DNA of 64,000 nucleotides from Limimaricola sp. G21655-S1 (GTDB taxonomy: Bacteria; Pseudomonadota; Alphaproteobacteria; Rhodobacterales; Rhodobacteraceae): assembly GCF_027213785.1 (NCBI RefSeq), contig NZ_JAPWGO010000008.1, positions 2,308 to 66,307 on the forward strand, written 5' to 3'. The number at the start of each line of letters is the position of its first letter. The stretch's first letter is position 1. A model generated the notes under the pieces. The model searched no databases, was not told the DNA's origin, and saw only the letters and a program-made list of their open reading frames with translations. Shown here in pieces: positions 1-9,342 of this stretch. The translations under genes were made by a program, and so were the position numbers.

Positions 1-338
1 CGCCGCTTCGACATCGCCGTGGCCGACATCAACGAGCACGCCATCGGCGCGGTCAGTGACGCCGACGGCGCCACCCTCGACCGGATCGACGAGACCGCGG
101 GCGCGGGCACGCTGGTCGGGATCCAGGCCCGCGCCGAGGATGCCGACGCCACCGCCACGGTGAGCTACGCGGTGGACGACGCGCGCTTCGCCATCGCCGC
201 CGACGGCACGGTGCGGATCGCCGCCGGCGCCAGCTTCGACGCCGAGACCGAGCCGAGCGTCGCGCTGACCGTCACCGCGACCTCCTCGGACGGCTCCAGC
301 GCCGTGCGCCGCTTCGACATCGCCGTGGCCGACATCAA
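1..338 (+). repeat. Tandem cadherin-like domain repeat, 306-bp period
   Basis: Bases 1-32 recur exactly at 307-338, in frame, so the unit is 306 bp or 102 codons, the usual size of a cadherin-like domain. Only one full unit is visible because the window starts inside the array; more copies upstream are likely. Confidence 0.75.
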
Positions 339-1668
339 TGAGGCCCCGACGTGGTTGGACGTCAGCACTCTCGGCGTGGAGGAGAACGCGGCCGGCGCCG
401 TGGTCGGCCGGATCACGGTGGCCGATGTCGATGACGGTTCACGCCATGATTTCACGGTTTCGGATGCTCGCTTCGAGGTGGCTTCCGGACAGCTGCAGCT
501 GAAGTCCGGGGTGATGCTCGATTACGAGGTCGAACCGAGCGTCGAACTCCACCTGATCGCGACCGATAACGATGGGCTGAGCTTCGGTCGCGACCTGACC
601 ATCAATGTCGCCGACGTGTTCGACTTTGCCGTCACTGAATACGCCGATTATGTTGTCGGCAATTTCGAGGCGAACGAAGTCGACGCCTTGGGCGGCGACG
701 ACACGATCTTCGGTCGCGCGGGCGACGATTTGCTCTGCGGCGGGGCGGGCGATGACCGGATCGCCGCCGGCCGGGGAGACGACCATGCCCATGGCAATGA
801 TGGCGACGACAGCCTCGCGGGGGGCACCGGCGATGACCGGCTGCTGGGGGGCGCGGGACATGACACGCTGAATGGCGGTCGTGGCGCCGATGTCATCCTG
901 GGGTCATGGGGCACGGACCTGTTGCGTGGCAAGGCCGGCCAGGATCAGCTTTTCGGTGGCCGTGAATCGGATTGGCTCGGCGGCGGTCGCGGCAGGGACG
1001 TCCTGTTCGGAAACCGGGGCGATGACGAGCTCCGCGGACATGTCGGTGCCGACAGGTTGCGCGGTGGCCATGGCGCGGATGAGCTGCATGGGGGCGTGGG
1101 GGCCGACAGGCTGAACGGCGGTCTCGGGAACGATGTCCTGAACGGCGGCAAGGGGGCGGACATCATGCGAGGCTCGTCCGGACAGGACCGTCTGCATGGC
1201 GGCCAGGGGCGCGACGAGATGTTCGGTGGCCGTTCGGCCGATATTCTCGGCGGCGGACGCGGCGGTGACCGCCTGCAGGGAGGCAATGGGGACGACACTC
1301 TGAAGGGGGGCAGAGGGAACGACCTCCTTCGGGGAGGGAACGACGACGATCACCTGTACGGAGGTCGCGGCGCGGACCGTATCCTCGGCGGCATCGGCAA
1401 TGACACGGTGTCGGGGGGACTGGGGGGCGACGTGTTCGTGTTCAAGAGATTGCGGGCGGGGGAGGTCGAGACGATCCGTGATTTCGAGGCCGGGATCGAC
1501 GTTATCGAACTCCACGGCCTGGCCCCCGAACTGGTTCGAGAGTCGATCTTCGATGCGGTTCGCGACGGCGACGATGATCATGCCGAGGTCGTCATCAAGG
1601 GTCAGACCCTCAAGTTCAAAGGGATGGATGCCAGCAGCCTCTCCCTGGACGATTTCGTTCTCGTCTGA
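1..1668 (+). CDS. Secreted cadherin-like / RTX calcium-binding protein, 5'-truncated by window edge
   Basis: This is the C-terminal part of a large secreted protein; the frame is open through base 1, so the true start lies outside the window. The visible part has cadherin-like beta-sandwich repeats (about codons 1-210; DIAVADIN recurs 102 codons apart) followed by a long run of RTX nonapeptides of GGxGxDxLxGG type (about codons 230-480), which in this family fold as a Ca2+-filled beta-roll outside the cell. The tail resembles the serralysin C-terminal region (GGDVFVF, then DFEAGIDVIEL) and ends in DDFVLV, like uncleaved type I secretion signals. No type I exporter genes are in view. A role in adhesion or biofilm is inference. 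Confidence 0.9.
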   Translation, partial: RRFDIAVADINEHAIGAVSDADGATLDRIDETAGAGTLVGIQARAEDADATATVSYAVDDARFAIAADGTVRIAAGASFDAETEPSVALTVTATSSDGSSAVRRFDIAVADINEAPTWLDVSTLGVEENAAGAVVGRITVADVDDGSRHDFTVSDARFEVASGQLQLKSGVMLDYEVEPSVELHLIATDNDGLSFGRDLTINVADVFDFAVTEYADYVVGNFEANEVDALGGDDTIFGRAGDDLLCGGAGDDRIAAGRGDDHAHGNDGDDSLAGGTGDDRLLGGAGHDTLNGGRGADVILGSWGTDLLRGKAGQDQLFGGRESDWLGGGRGRDVLFGNRGDDELRGHVGADRLRGGHGADELHGGVGADRLNGGLGNDVLNGGKGADIMRGSSGQDRLHGGQGRDEMFGGRSADILGGGRGGDRLQGGNGDDTLKGGRGNDLLRGGNDDDHLYGGRGADRILGGIGNDTVSGGLGGDVFVFKRLRAGEVETIRDFEAGIDVIELHGLAPELVRESIFDAVRDGDDDHAEVVIKGQTLKFKGMDASSLSLDDFVLV

Positions 1669-2410
1669 GAGCAGAAGGGTCGCAGGACACCCGCCTGACA
1701 CCGTCCAGAACGGATTGGCCGCATCGAAAGTCGGCACGATGAGACCTGTCCCTGACGGCTGCCGCACGAGGAACTGCTTCATCTGCAACATCGCGCTGCG
1801 CTCATGCAGCTCGCTTCGGCCTGATGCGACCCTGAGAGGGGTGGGACGCCCACCGGACTGATAGGCGCAGGCCACCTGAGACCGTCTCGGACACACCGAC
1901 GCAGGCCAGTTGGACCCAGTATGAGTCCGCCGGGCTTTCTTCCTGGTAGATGGTTGGGTCGGGCGAGGGCTTGATTGGGAGACGGCGCCCGAACGGCGCC
2001 CGACTGGCCGGTTCCAGACTATTTACCGCTGCGCCGGTGACGGGCGACCCTCGCGGTGCAACTCCAGTATAAGCCCTCGGGGCAGCCGCACCGATTGCTA
2101 ATCGGCAAGCATCCATCCCCGGCCATCGCTCCGAGATTGATGTCAGAGGGCCACGGTGATGGCGGCGAACATGACCTAAAATCTGTCCTTCCTGCGCGCC
2201 GGGGGAGAATCCGTGAGTGATTTCCGGAGCGATGCGGCCTGCCGTTCCGATGGTGCCTTCACGGCAACTCGGCGGATTCCCTAGATTGCCGAAATTAGAC
2301 CGCGGTGGCGCAAAGTTTGTTCTTTATTGGAACGCGCGAGCCCCGCATCATCCCGCTCGATGGTCGGCGTCGGGAGGGATGCCGGTGATCGAAAACAGGG
2401 AGACGTCACG
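1669..2410. other. 742-bp intergenic stretch, no supported gene
   Basis: No frame here has a recognisable protein. It separates the RTX gene from the ABC importer and probably holds the importer promoter near its right end, where AT-richer sequence appears (about 2290-2330). A stem-loop at 2091-2105 looks like a tRNA-Ser(GCU) anticodon arm but has no other tRNA parts. Confidence 0.6.
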
Positions 2411-3445
2411 ATGCCGAACACCAAACTCACCAAGCGCCGGTTCTTGCAATATGCCGGGGGCATGGCCGCTGCAACCGGCCTGCCGGCCGTCATCGGCGTC
2501 GGCCCCGCCTCGGCAGCCGGGCTGAGGACGGTGGATATGCAGCTTGGCTGGCTCGCCTCCAACGGTCTTCTGGGCGAGGTCGTGGCGCAGGCCAAGGGCT
2601 TCTACGAGGAAGAGGGGCTGGAGCTGAAGATCACGCCGGGCGGTCCGAACGTGGACGGCGTCGGCTCGGTCGCGGCCGGGCGCGCCGAGGTGGGCCAGAT
2701 CTCGTCGAGCCCCTCGGTGATGCTGGCCCGCGCCGCGGGCATCCCGATCAAGGCCTTCGCGGCCGGCTACCAGAAGCACCCCTTCACCTATTTCTCGCTG
2801 CCCGACAACCCGATCCGCGAGCCCAAGGACATGGTCGGCAAGACCATCGCCACCCAACCCACTGCGCATATCCTCTTGAAGGCGCTGCTGGCGGCCAACG
2901 ACATCTCCGAGGATGATGTCGAGATCGTCAACATGGGCTCGGACATGAACCAGCTGATGACCGGGCAGGCCGCGGCCGTGACCGGCTGGCTGACCAACAT
3001 CGCGGCGCTCGACGTGCTGGGCGAGGACCGGGTCGACCTGATGCTGTGGGATACCGGCATCCAGCTCTACGCCACCGTCTACTACGCCACCGACGAGACC
3101 ATCGAGACCGACGCGGACTCGCTCGCGGGCTTTACCCGCGCCACCGCGCGCGGCTGGCACTATGTGCGCGAGAACCCCGAGGAGGCGGTCGATCTGCTGA
3201 TCGCGGCCTATCCGAACATGGATCGCGAGGCGGAGATGCGCGCGGTCGAGCAGGTGCTCGGTTTCGTCTTCACCGAAGCCACCGCCGAGAATGGCTGGGG
3301 CACGATGAACCGCGAGAACTGGGAGACGCAGATCGCGGCCTATGCCGATCTCGGCCAGTTCGACGGCGACGCACCGACCGTGGACGAGGTGATGACGCTG
3401 AAGATCCTCGAAATGACTGCCGACGCGCGCAAAGAGGTCTCCTGA
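2411..3445 (+). CDS. ABC transporter periplasmic substrate-binding protein, NitT/TauT (NMT1/SsuA-like) family
   Basis: This is the periplasmic solute-binding component of an importer, 344 residues. The start at 2411 follows GGGAGA and opens a twin-arginine signal peptide (KRRFLQY at residues 8-14, then an Ala-rich hydrophobic stretch ending in ASA), so export is probably by Tat. The mature part starts with a beta-strand (TVDMQLGWLASNG) like NMT1/THI5 and SsuA/TauA proteins. It overlaps the ATPase gene by one base (TGATG) and heads the importer operon. The family binds nitrate, sulfonates, pyrimidines and similar small molecules; the ligand cannot be read here. The downstream FAD and CoA enzymes suggest a small organic acid or N-containing compound, which is inference. 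Confidence 0.88.
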   Translation: MPNTKLTKRRFLQYAGGMAAATGLPAVIGVGPASAAGLRTVDMQLGWLASNGLLGEVVAQAKGFYEEEGLELKITPGGPNVDGVGSVAAGRAEVGQISSSPSVMLARAAGIPIKAFAAGYQKHPFTYFSLPDNPIREPKDMVGKTIATQPTAHILLKALLAANDISEDDVEIVNMGSDMNQLMTGQAAAVTGWLTNIAALDVLGEDRVDLMLWDTGIQLYATVYYATDETIETDADSLAGFTRATARGWHYVRENPEEAVDLLIAAYPNMDREAEMRAVEQVLGFVFTEATAENGWGTMNRENWETQIAAYADLGQFDGDAPTVDEVMTLKILEMTADARKEVS

Positions 3446-4248
3446 TGGTTGCGGCAGAGCTTCATACGGCAGCGGGGAACCCCGCTGCCACGCCCGATCC
3501 GGGCGCGATCCGGGTCGAGAATGTCGACGTCACCTTCGCCGAAGGCACGGTGGTCGCGCTCAAGGACGTTTCGGTGGAGATCCCGCAGGGCGCCTTCGTG
3601 ACGATTCTCGGGCCTTCTGGCTGCGGCAAGTCCACGCTGATGCGCGCCATCGCCGATCTGGTCCCGGCCGCCGCCGGGGTGGTCGATGTGCAGGGGCAGT
3701 CGCCCCGGGACGCCCGGCGCGACCGCAACTTCTCCTACGTGTTCCAGGACGCGACGCTGCTGCCGTGGCGCACCGCCCTGGAGAACGTGCAGCTTCCGCT
3801 CGAGGTGGGCGGCGGCGGCGATGCCCATGCCGATCCGCGCGATCTCCTCGAACTCGTCGGGCTCAAGGGCCGCGAGAACGCGCTGCCGCACGAGCTGTCG
3901 GGCGGCATGCGCCAGCGCGTCGCCATTGCCCGCGCGCTCGTCACCAAGCCCAAGATCCTGCTGATGGACGAACCCTTCGGCGCGCTCGACGAGATCACCC
4001 GCGACAAGCTCAACGAGGAAGTGCTCAGGATCTGGCGCGAGACCGGAACGACGATCCTCTTCGTCACCCATTCGATCCCCGAGGCGGCCTTTCTCGGACA
4101 ATACGTGCTGATGCTCGCCGCCCATCCGGGGCGGGTGAAGGAATTCATGAAGGTCGAGCTGCCGTCCGAGCGGCGGCTGGCGGATCGCGACACGCTGGAG
4201 TTCGTCCAGATCACCGCGCATCTGCGCAAACTGCTGGAGGAATGCTGA
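3445..4248 (+). CDS. ABC transporter ATP-binding protein, NitT/TauT family
   Basis: This is the cytoplasmic ATPase powering the importer, 267 residues, normal for SsuB/TauB-type subunits. Visible motifs are Walker A GPSGCGKST (residues 56-64), a Q-loop in YVFQDATLLPW, the signature LSGGMRQRV, Walker B ILLMDEPFGALD and the H-loop in FVTHSIPEA. The start at 3445 shares its A with the stop of the binding-protein gene. The permease gene begins two bases after this stop, so all three genes should be co-translated. Confidence 0.93.
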   Translation: MVAAELHTAAGNPAATPDPGAIRVENVDVTFAEGTVVALKDVSVEIPQGAFVTILGPSGCGKSTLMRAIADLVPAAAGVVDVQGQSPRDARRDRNFSYVFQDATLLPWRTALENVQLPLEVGGGGDAHADPRDLLELVGLKGRENALPHELSGGMRQRVAIARALVTKPKILLMDEPFGALDEITRDKLNEEVLRIWRETGTTILFVTHSIPEAAFLGQYVLMLAAHPGRVKEFMKVELPSERRLADRDTLEFVQITAHLRKLLEEC

Positions 4249-4249
4249 G

Positions 4250-5065
4250 ATGGCCGAGGCAAGCCAAATCCCGATGCCGGTGCCGGCGCCGCGCATGAGC
4301 CGGGTGCTCGACGCGGTGCTCGACCGCGGCCCCGCGCTCGCCGCCGTCGCGGGCCTGCTGCTCTTGTGGCAGGGCGTGGTGTGGTTCTTCGAGGTGCCGG
4401 AGTACATGGCGCCGAGCCCGATCGCCGTCCTCGGTGCCTTCCAGGACAATGCCGGGACGCTGTGGCTGAACTTCTGGCCCACCTTCTTCGAGGCGGCGCT
4501 GGGCTTCGTCGCGGGCAACCTCGTGGCGATCCTGCTGGCGGTCTGGTTCGTGCACAACACCACCGCCGAGCGCGCCTTCTTCCCGATCGCGGTGTTCATC
4601 AACACCATCCCGATCATCGCGCTGGCACCCGTTCTCGTGCTGATCTTCGGCAACGGCTTCGCCCCCAAGATCATCATCGCGGGCCTGATCTGCTTCTTCC
4701 CGACGCTGGTCAACATGGTGCGCGGCCTCAAGGCGGTCTCGCCCGCCACGCTCGACCTGATGCGGGTGCTCTCGGCCTCGAACTGGGAAATCTTCTGGAA
4801 GGTGCGTCTGCAAAGCTCGCTGCCCTTCCTCTTCGCGGCGCTCAAGATCGCCTCCACCACCTGCGTCATCGGCGCCATCGTGGCGGAATGGATCGGCTCG
4901 AACTTCGGACTCGGCGCGCTGATCATCGAGGCGACCTTCAACTTCCGCTCGCCGCTGCTCTACGCGACCGTCTTCACCGCAGCCCTTCTGGCCGTGGTCA
5001 TGTTCGCCCTGGTGAGCTTTGCCGAAGCCAAGTTCATCCGCTGGAAGACATCGGACGTCCACTGA
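4250..5065 (+). CDS. ABC transporter permease, NitT/TauT family
   Basis: This is the inner-membrane channel subunit, 271 residues with about six hydrophobic segments, the first at about residues 26-46. The cytoplasmic coupling loop around residues 160-190 (LRVLSAS-like: LMRVLSASNWEIFWKV) matches the EAA loop of BPD_transp_1 permeases that docks on the ATPase. It presumably works as a homodimer since no second permease is present. The gene follows the ATPase gene by one base and is followed, after 33 bp with a strong TAGGAGA ribosome site, by the oxidoreductase gene. Confidence 0.92.
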   Translation: MAEASQIPMPVPAPRMSRVLDAVLDRGPALAAVAGLLLLWQGVVWFFEVPEYMAPSPIAVLGAFQDNAGTLWLNFWPTFFEAALGFVAGNLVAILLAVWFVHNTTAERAFFPIAVFINTIPIIALAPVLVLIFGNGFAPKIIIAGLICFFPTLVNMVRGLKAVSPATLDLMRVLSASNWEIFWKVRLQSSLPFLFAALKIASTTCVIGAIVAEWIGSNFGLGALIIEATFNFRSPLLYATVFTAALLAVVMFALVSFAEAKFIRWKTSDVH

Positions 5066-5098
5066 ACGCCGCGCAATAAAATATTTAGGAGAATCAAG

Positions 5099-6460
5099 AT
5101 GTTGAACAAAACCATCAGGGAGAGTCTGCGCGACGTGCCCGTGGTCGACCGCTCCGACGTCGTCGTGGTCGGCGGTGGCCCCGCCGGGATCTCCGCCGCC
5201 GTCTCCGCCGCCCGCAACGGTGCCTCGGTCACGCTGCTGGAGCGCTACCCCTATCTCGGCGGCCTCGCCGCCGGCGGCATGGTGCTGCTCCTCGACGACA
5301 TGCACAACGACACCGAGATCACGGTGAAGGGCATCTGCATGGAGATGATCGAGCGGATGCGCGCCATCGGGCTGTGCCACACGCCGCCCGAGGAGGACCG
5401 GATGCCCGGCCGCCGCGAGACCCAGGAGAACTGGAAGAAGTATTCGCGCTGGGGGATGTTCGACTTCCACACCCAGTCGATGCCGCACCCGGTCTGCTTC
5501 GCCGCCGCCTTCGATCCCGACGGCTACAAGAAGGTCTCCTACGACCTGATGGAGGAGGCCAAGGTTAAGCTGCGGCTGCACAGCTGGTTCTCCGAGGCCA
5601 TCGTCGAGGACGGCGTCGCCAAGGGCGTGATCTGCGAGACCAAGGAAGGCCGTCAGGCGATCATGGGCGACGTGATCATCGACGCCTCGGGCGATCTCGA
5701 CGTCGCGGCCTCGGCCGGCGCCAAGTTCCAGGAGGCGAGCTTCATCGTCACCACCGTCTCGCGCTGGGGCAATGTCGATACCGACAAGGCCGAGGCTTGG
5801 CAGTATGCCAACCCCGAGGAGTTCCAGCGTCTCGACCACGAGGCCAAGCGGATCATCGGCGGCTGCTGGAACTACTGGTGGCTGAAGACGCCGCTGCCGG
5901 GCGTGATCTGGCTCAACTGCCCGCACATGCCGCAGTATAGCGGCCTCTCGGTCGAGGGTCTTACCGGGGCCGAGTTCGAGGGCCGCAAGCGGATGGAGCG
6001 GCTCATGACCTTCGCCCGCGAGAACCTGCCGGGCTTCGAAAAGGCGCATGTGGTCGATTTCGCGCCGCAGACCGGGGTGCGCACCACCCGCCTGCTCGAA
6101 GGTGAGTACGTCGTCACCAAGGACGACGTGATGAAGCGCCGCCACTTCGCCGACACCGTCTGCCGGGGCCGCGACTACTACACCCCCTACGGCGCGCTGG
6201 TGCCCAAGGATGTCGACAACCTGCTGGTCGCTGGCCGTCACTATTCCTGCACCCCGCAGGCCCAGAAGAAGAGCCGCGAGATCCCGCCCTGCATGGCGCA
6301 AGGCGAGGCCGTGGGCGTCGCCGCGACCGTCGCGCTCAATGCCGGCGTCACGGTGCGCGAGGCCGACGTCTCCGCGATCCAGAAACAGATGCGCGCGCAG
6401 GGTGCCGATCCCGGCGACGTGCCCTCGTCCAACGCCCTCGTCATGGAGGCCGCAGAATAA
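5099..6460 (+). CDS. FAD-dependent oxidoreductase (FAD_oxidored family)
   Basis: This predicted cytoplasmic flavoprotein of 453 residues has an N-terminal dinucleotide-binding fold, VVVGGGPAGISAA at about residues 22-34, with a family-typical LGGLAAGGMV loop just after. A second FAD contact near the C-terminus reads NLLVAGRHYSC. The start follows AGGAGA seven bases upstream. The stop overlaps the next ATG (TAATG). Members of PF12831 oxidise or reduce varied organic substrates, so the substrate is not identifiable. Its place between the importer and CoA-transferase suggests it attacks the imported compound before or after CoA activation (inference). Confidence 0.85.
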   Translation: MLNKTIRESLRDVPVVDRSDVVVVGGGPAGISAAVSAARNGASVTLLERYPYLGGLAAGGMVLLLDDMHNDTEITVKGICMEMIERMRAIGLCHTPPEEDRMPGRRETQENWKKYSRWGMFDFHTQSMPHPVCFAAAFDPDGYKKVSYDLMEEAKVKLRLHSWFSEAIVEDGVAKGVICETKEGRQAIMGDVIIDASGDLDVAASAGAKFQEASFIVTTVSRWGNVDTDKAEAWQYANPEEFQRLDHEAKRIIGGCWNYWWLKTPLPGVIWLNCPHMPQYSGLSVEGLTGAEFEGRKRMERLMTFARENLPGFEKAHVVDFAPQTGVRTTRLLEGEYVVTKDDVMKRRHFADTVCRGRDYYTPYGALVPKDVDNLLVAGRHYSCTPQAQKKSREIPPCMAQGEAVGVAATVALNAGVTVREADVSAIQKQMRAQGADPGDVPSSNALVMEAAE

Positions 6461-7620
6461 TGACCCAACCGCTCCCCCTCGAAGGCATCAAGGTGATCGA
6501 TTTCACCCAGGTGATGCTCGGACCCTCCTGCACCCAGGTGCTTGCCGATTACGGCGCCGAGGTGATCAAGGTCGAAAAGGAGAAGATCGGCGACCTGTCG
6601 CGCTGGTCGCTGGGTGCCGACCCGGACGGGCTCAACAACCCGATCTTCTGCTCGCTCAATCGCAACAAGAAGAGCTTGGCTCTCAACCTCAAATCCGAGG
6701 AGGCCCGCGCTCAGGTGCTCGAGCTGATCGACACCGCCGATGTCGTGGTCAACAATTTCCGCCCCGGCGTGATGGAGCGGATGGGGATGGGCTACGAGGA
6801 CCTGAAGAAGCGCAACCCCGGCATCATCTTCGCCGTGGGCACCGGCTTCGGTCTCGAAGGCCCCAACAAGCACAAGGGCGGGCAGGACATCCTCGCCCAG
6901 GCGATGAGCGGCGTGATGGAGCGCCGCTCGGACCCCGAGCTGCCGCGCGCGATCTTCTCGACCGCGCTGTGCGACTACACCGCCGGCATGCACCTCGTTC
7001 AGGGCGTGCTGCTGGCGATCCTGCAGCGCCAGAAGACCGGCGAGGGCCAGCAGGTGGCGGTGAGCCTCTATTCCTCGATGCTGGCGATGCAGATGCAGGA
7101 GGCGGCGGCGCACATGATGCGGGGCCGCGACCTGAACTGGGGCGCGTTCCCGCTCACCGGCGTGTTCGAGACCACGACCGAGCCCTTCGTCATGGTCGGC
7201 GCGTTCAAGGAAAATCCGCTGCGCGACATCTGCACCGCGATCGGGATCGAGGACCTGTCGAAGGAGGAGCGCTTCCGCGATTTCGACGCGCAGGCCGCGC
7301 ACCGCGCCGAGCTGCAGGCGATCTTCAAGCGCGAATTCGCCAAGAACAGCCGCGAGCACTGGCTCGCCCGGCTTGAGGAGGTCGACATCCTCTGCGCGCC
7401 GGTGCGCACGCTGGCCGAGGCGCTCGATGACGAGCAGACGATCGTGAACAACATGGTGATCGAGGCGGGCGAGACGCCGGCGGGCAAGATCCGCCTCGTC
7501 GGCAGCCCGATCGACATGTCGGCCGCGCAGCTCAGCGTCCGTCAGGGCCCGCCGCAGCTCGGCGAGCACAATGGCGAGATCCTCTCCGGGCTCGCCCCGA
7601 AGAAGGCGCAGGTGGCATGA
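6460..7620 (+). CDS. Class III (CaiB/BaiF family) CoA-transferase
   Basis: This enzyme of 386 residues moves CoA between carboxylic acids through an aspartyl-CoA anhydride. The likely nucleophile is Asp172 in ALCDYTAG, the family position. The N-terminal GIKVIDFTQVMLGPSCTQ and ADYGAEVIKVE segments are diagnostic of the interlocked-dimer fold. It is coupled to its neighbours on both sides (TAATG upstream, ATGA downstream). With the following enoyl-CoA hydratase it indicates breakdown through CoA thioesters. Donor and acceptor acids cannot be deduced. Confidence 0.92.
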   Translation: MTQPLPLEGIKVIDFTQVMLGPSCTQVLADYGAEVIKVEKEKIGDLSRWSLGADPDGLNNPIFCSLNRNKKSLALNLKSEEARAQVLELIDTADVVVNNFRPGVMERMGMGYEDLKKRNPGIIFAVGTGFGLEGPNKHKGGQDILAQAMSGVMERRSDPELPRAIFSTALCDYTAGMHLVQGVLLAILQRQKTGEGQQVAVSLYSSMLAMQMQEAAAHMMRGRDLNWGAFPLTGVFETTTEPFVMVGAFKENPLRDICTAIGIEDLSKEERFRDFDAQAAHRAELQAIFKREFAKNSREHWLARLEEVDILCAPVRTLAEALDDEQTIVNNMVIEAGETPAGKIRLVGSPIDMSAAQLSVRQGPPQLGEHNGEILSGLAPKKAQVA

Positions 7621-8390
7621 GCGTCCATTACGAAGTCCGCGACCGCGTCGCCCGGGTCACCATCGACCGGCCCGAGGTGATGAACGCGATCGACCAGAAG
7701 ACCGAGGCCGCGCTGGAGCGGATCTGGTGCGACATCGAGGAGCGCGACGACATCTCCGTCGCGGTCCTCACCGGGGCCGGGGAGAAGGCCTTCTCGGTCG
7801 GCGCCGACATGAAGGACTCGTCGCTTTCGGGCCTCGAATACTGGGCCGCGCCGCGCCCCAATGGCTTTGGCGGCATCTCGTTTCGCCGCTCGCTCGACGT
7901 GCCGCTGATCGCGCGCGTCAACGGCTACGCGCTGGGCGGCGGCTTCGAGATGGTGCTGGGGGCCGACATCGTGGTGGCCGCCGAGACCGCGAAGTTCGGC
8001 CTGCCCGAGGCGCGGGTGGGGCGGATGCCGCTTGATGGCGGGATGGTGATGCTGCAGCGCAAGATCCCGCACAACCTCGCCATGGGGGTGATGCTGGGCG
8101 GGCGGCGGATCGACGCGGCCACGATGGAGCGCTTCGGCCTCGTCAACGAGGTGGCGGGGCAGGGCGAACTCGATGCCGTAACCGAGCGCTGGATCGAGGA
8201 TATCGCGGCCTCCGCGCCGCTGTCGCTGCGCGCGATCAAGCAGGTGGTGAACCGCACCGGCCACCTGAGCCCGTCCGAGGCGCAGGCGATGAAACTGCCC
8301 GCGGTTGTGAAGGCGCTCAAAAGCGCCGATGCTGACGAGGGCGTTCGCGCCTTCCTCGAAAAGCGCGCGCCGGTCTGGCAGGGCGCCTGA
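7617..8390 (+). CDS. Enoyl-CoA hydratase/isomerase family protein
   Basis: This crotonase-fold enzyme of 257 residues probably hydrates the enoyl-CoA formed in the same pathway. It keeps the oxyanion-hole stretches (FSVGADM; NGYALGGGFEM) and both expected acidic residues, the Glu in GGGFE and the Glu in LPEARVG, so hydratase activity is plausible, unlike the second crotonase at 40.0 kb. The start overlaps the CoA-transferase stop (ATGA). It is the last gene of the operon; the LysR gene starts 13 bp later. Confidence 0.9.
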   Translation: MSVHYEVRDRVARVTIDRPEVMNAIDQKTEAALERIWCDIEERDDISVAVLTGAGEKAFSVGADMKDSSLSGLEYWAAPRPNGFGGISFRRSLDVPLIARVNGYALGGGFEMVLGADIVVAAETAKFGLPEARVGRMPLDGGMVMLQRKIPHNLAMGVMLGGRRIDAATMERFGLVNEVAGQGELDAVTERWIEDIAASAPLSLRAIKQVVNRTGHLSPSEAQAMKLPAVVKALKSADADEGVRAFLEKRAPVWQGA

Positions 8391-8403
8391 CCGGAGAGAC
8401 GAC

Positions 8404-9342
8404 ATGCACGCAGCCTTCCTGCGCTATTTCACGGTGGTGGCCCGCGCGGGATCGATCCGCGCGGCCTCCGAGCAGCTGCATGTCGCCTCCTCCGCGATCA
8501 GCCGGCAGATCCAGAAGGTCGAGGACGAGCTCGGCACGCCGCTGTTCGAGCGGCTGCCGGGGGGCTTGCGGCTGACGCAGGCGGGCAAGCGGCTCTTGGC
8601 CCATGCCGACCAGACCTTGAACGATTTCGAGGTGCTCAAGGGCGAGCTGGGCGCGCTCAGGGGCGAGAAGACCGGCACCGTCTCGATCGCCTCGCTCGAC
8701 AGCCTGCTGGTGAGCTTCCTGCCCGAGCAGGTGAGCCGCTATCACAAGGCCCATCCCAAGGTCGATTTCCGGGTGCGCACCGGCGCGCATGGCACCGTCG
8801 CCACCATGGTGGCCGAGGGCGAGGCCGATCTCGGAATCACCTTCAGCCTCGCGCGGCCCGAGGATACCGAGTTCATCTCGCCGATCCCGATGCCGCTGAT
8901 GGCGATGGTCGCCAAGGACCACCCGCTGGCGGATCGCGCCTCGGTGACCCTGGCCGACTGCGCCGCCTACAACCTGCTCTTGCAGCTCGACACCGCACCG
9001 ATCCGCTCGCTGATCGAGATGGAACTGTCGGTGCTCAACCGCACCGGCCGGGTGCTGGCCGCCTCCAACAACCTGCTGATGCTCAAGCCGCTGATCCTCG
9101 AAGGCGACGGTGTCGCCTTCTACACGCCGCTGGGCATGGTGCGCGAACTCACCGAAGGCAGCATCGCCGCGGTACCGCTCGCGGGCACGCGCCTCGGGGG
9201 CCTGGAACTGGGGCTTCTGGTGCCGCGCCGCCGCAAGCTGACGCAGGCCGCCGAGGCCCTCGTCGCGCAGCTGACCGAGGGGCTGGAGGAGCTGCGCGAC
9301 GCGCCGTGGATGCGCAAGTTCAACGCGCTGGAAGGCGCGTGA
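8404..9342 (+). CDS. LysR-family transcriptional regulator
   Basis: This 312-residue regulator has a winged helix-turn-helix at residues 1-60 (GSIRAASEQLHVASSAISRQ, then LFERLPGGLRLTQAG) and a periplasmic-binding-protein-like effector domain from about residue 90. I place the start at 8404 behind GGAGAGACG because the HTH begins immediately. Unusually for LysR genes it lies downstream of and in the same direction as the operon it may control. It shares GTGA with the amidohydrolase gene, so it may be part of the same transcript. The effector is unknown. Confidence 0.9.
   Translation: MHAAFLRYFTVVARAGSIRAASEQLHVASSAISRQIQKVEDELGTPLFERLPGGLRLTQAGKRLLAHADQTLNDFEVLKGELGALRGEKTGTVSIASLDSLLVSFLPEQVSRYHKAHPKVDFRVRTGAHGTVATMVAEGEADLGITFSLARPEDTEFISPIPMPLMAMVAKDHPLADRASVTLADCAAYNLLLQLDTAPIRSLIEMELSVLNRTGRVLAASNNLLMLKPLILEGDGVAFYTPLGMVRELTEGSIAAVPLAGTRLGGLELGLLVPRRRKLTQAAEALVAQLTEGLEELRDAPWMRKFNALEGA

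Noticed and set aside
2091-2105. tRNA-Ser(GCU)-like anticodon arm CCGATTGCTAATCGG
   Set aside because: No acceptor stem, D arm or TTC arm can be formed from the flanking sequence on either strand.
1802-2116. Minus-strand frame of 104 codons that might be a transposase remnant
   Set aside because: No DDE, HTH or other transposase motif is visible and there are no terminal inverted repeats; left as unexplained intergenic DNA.
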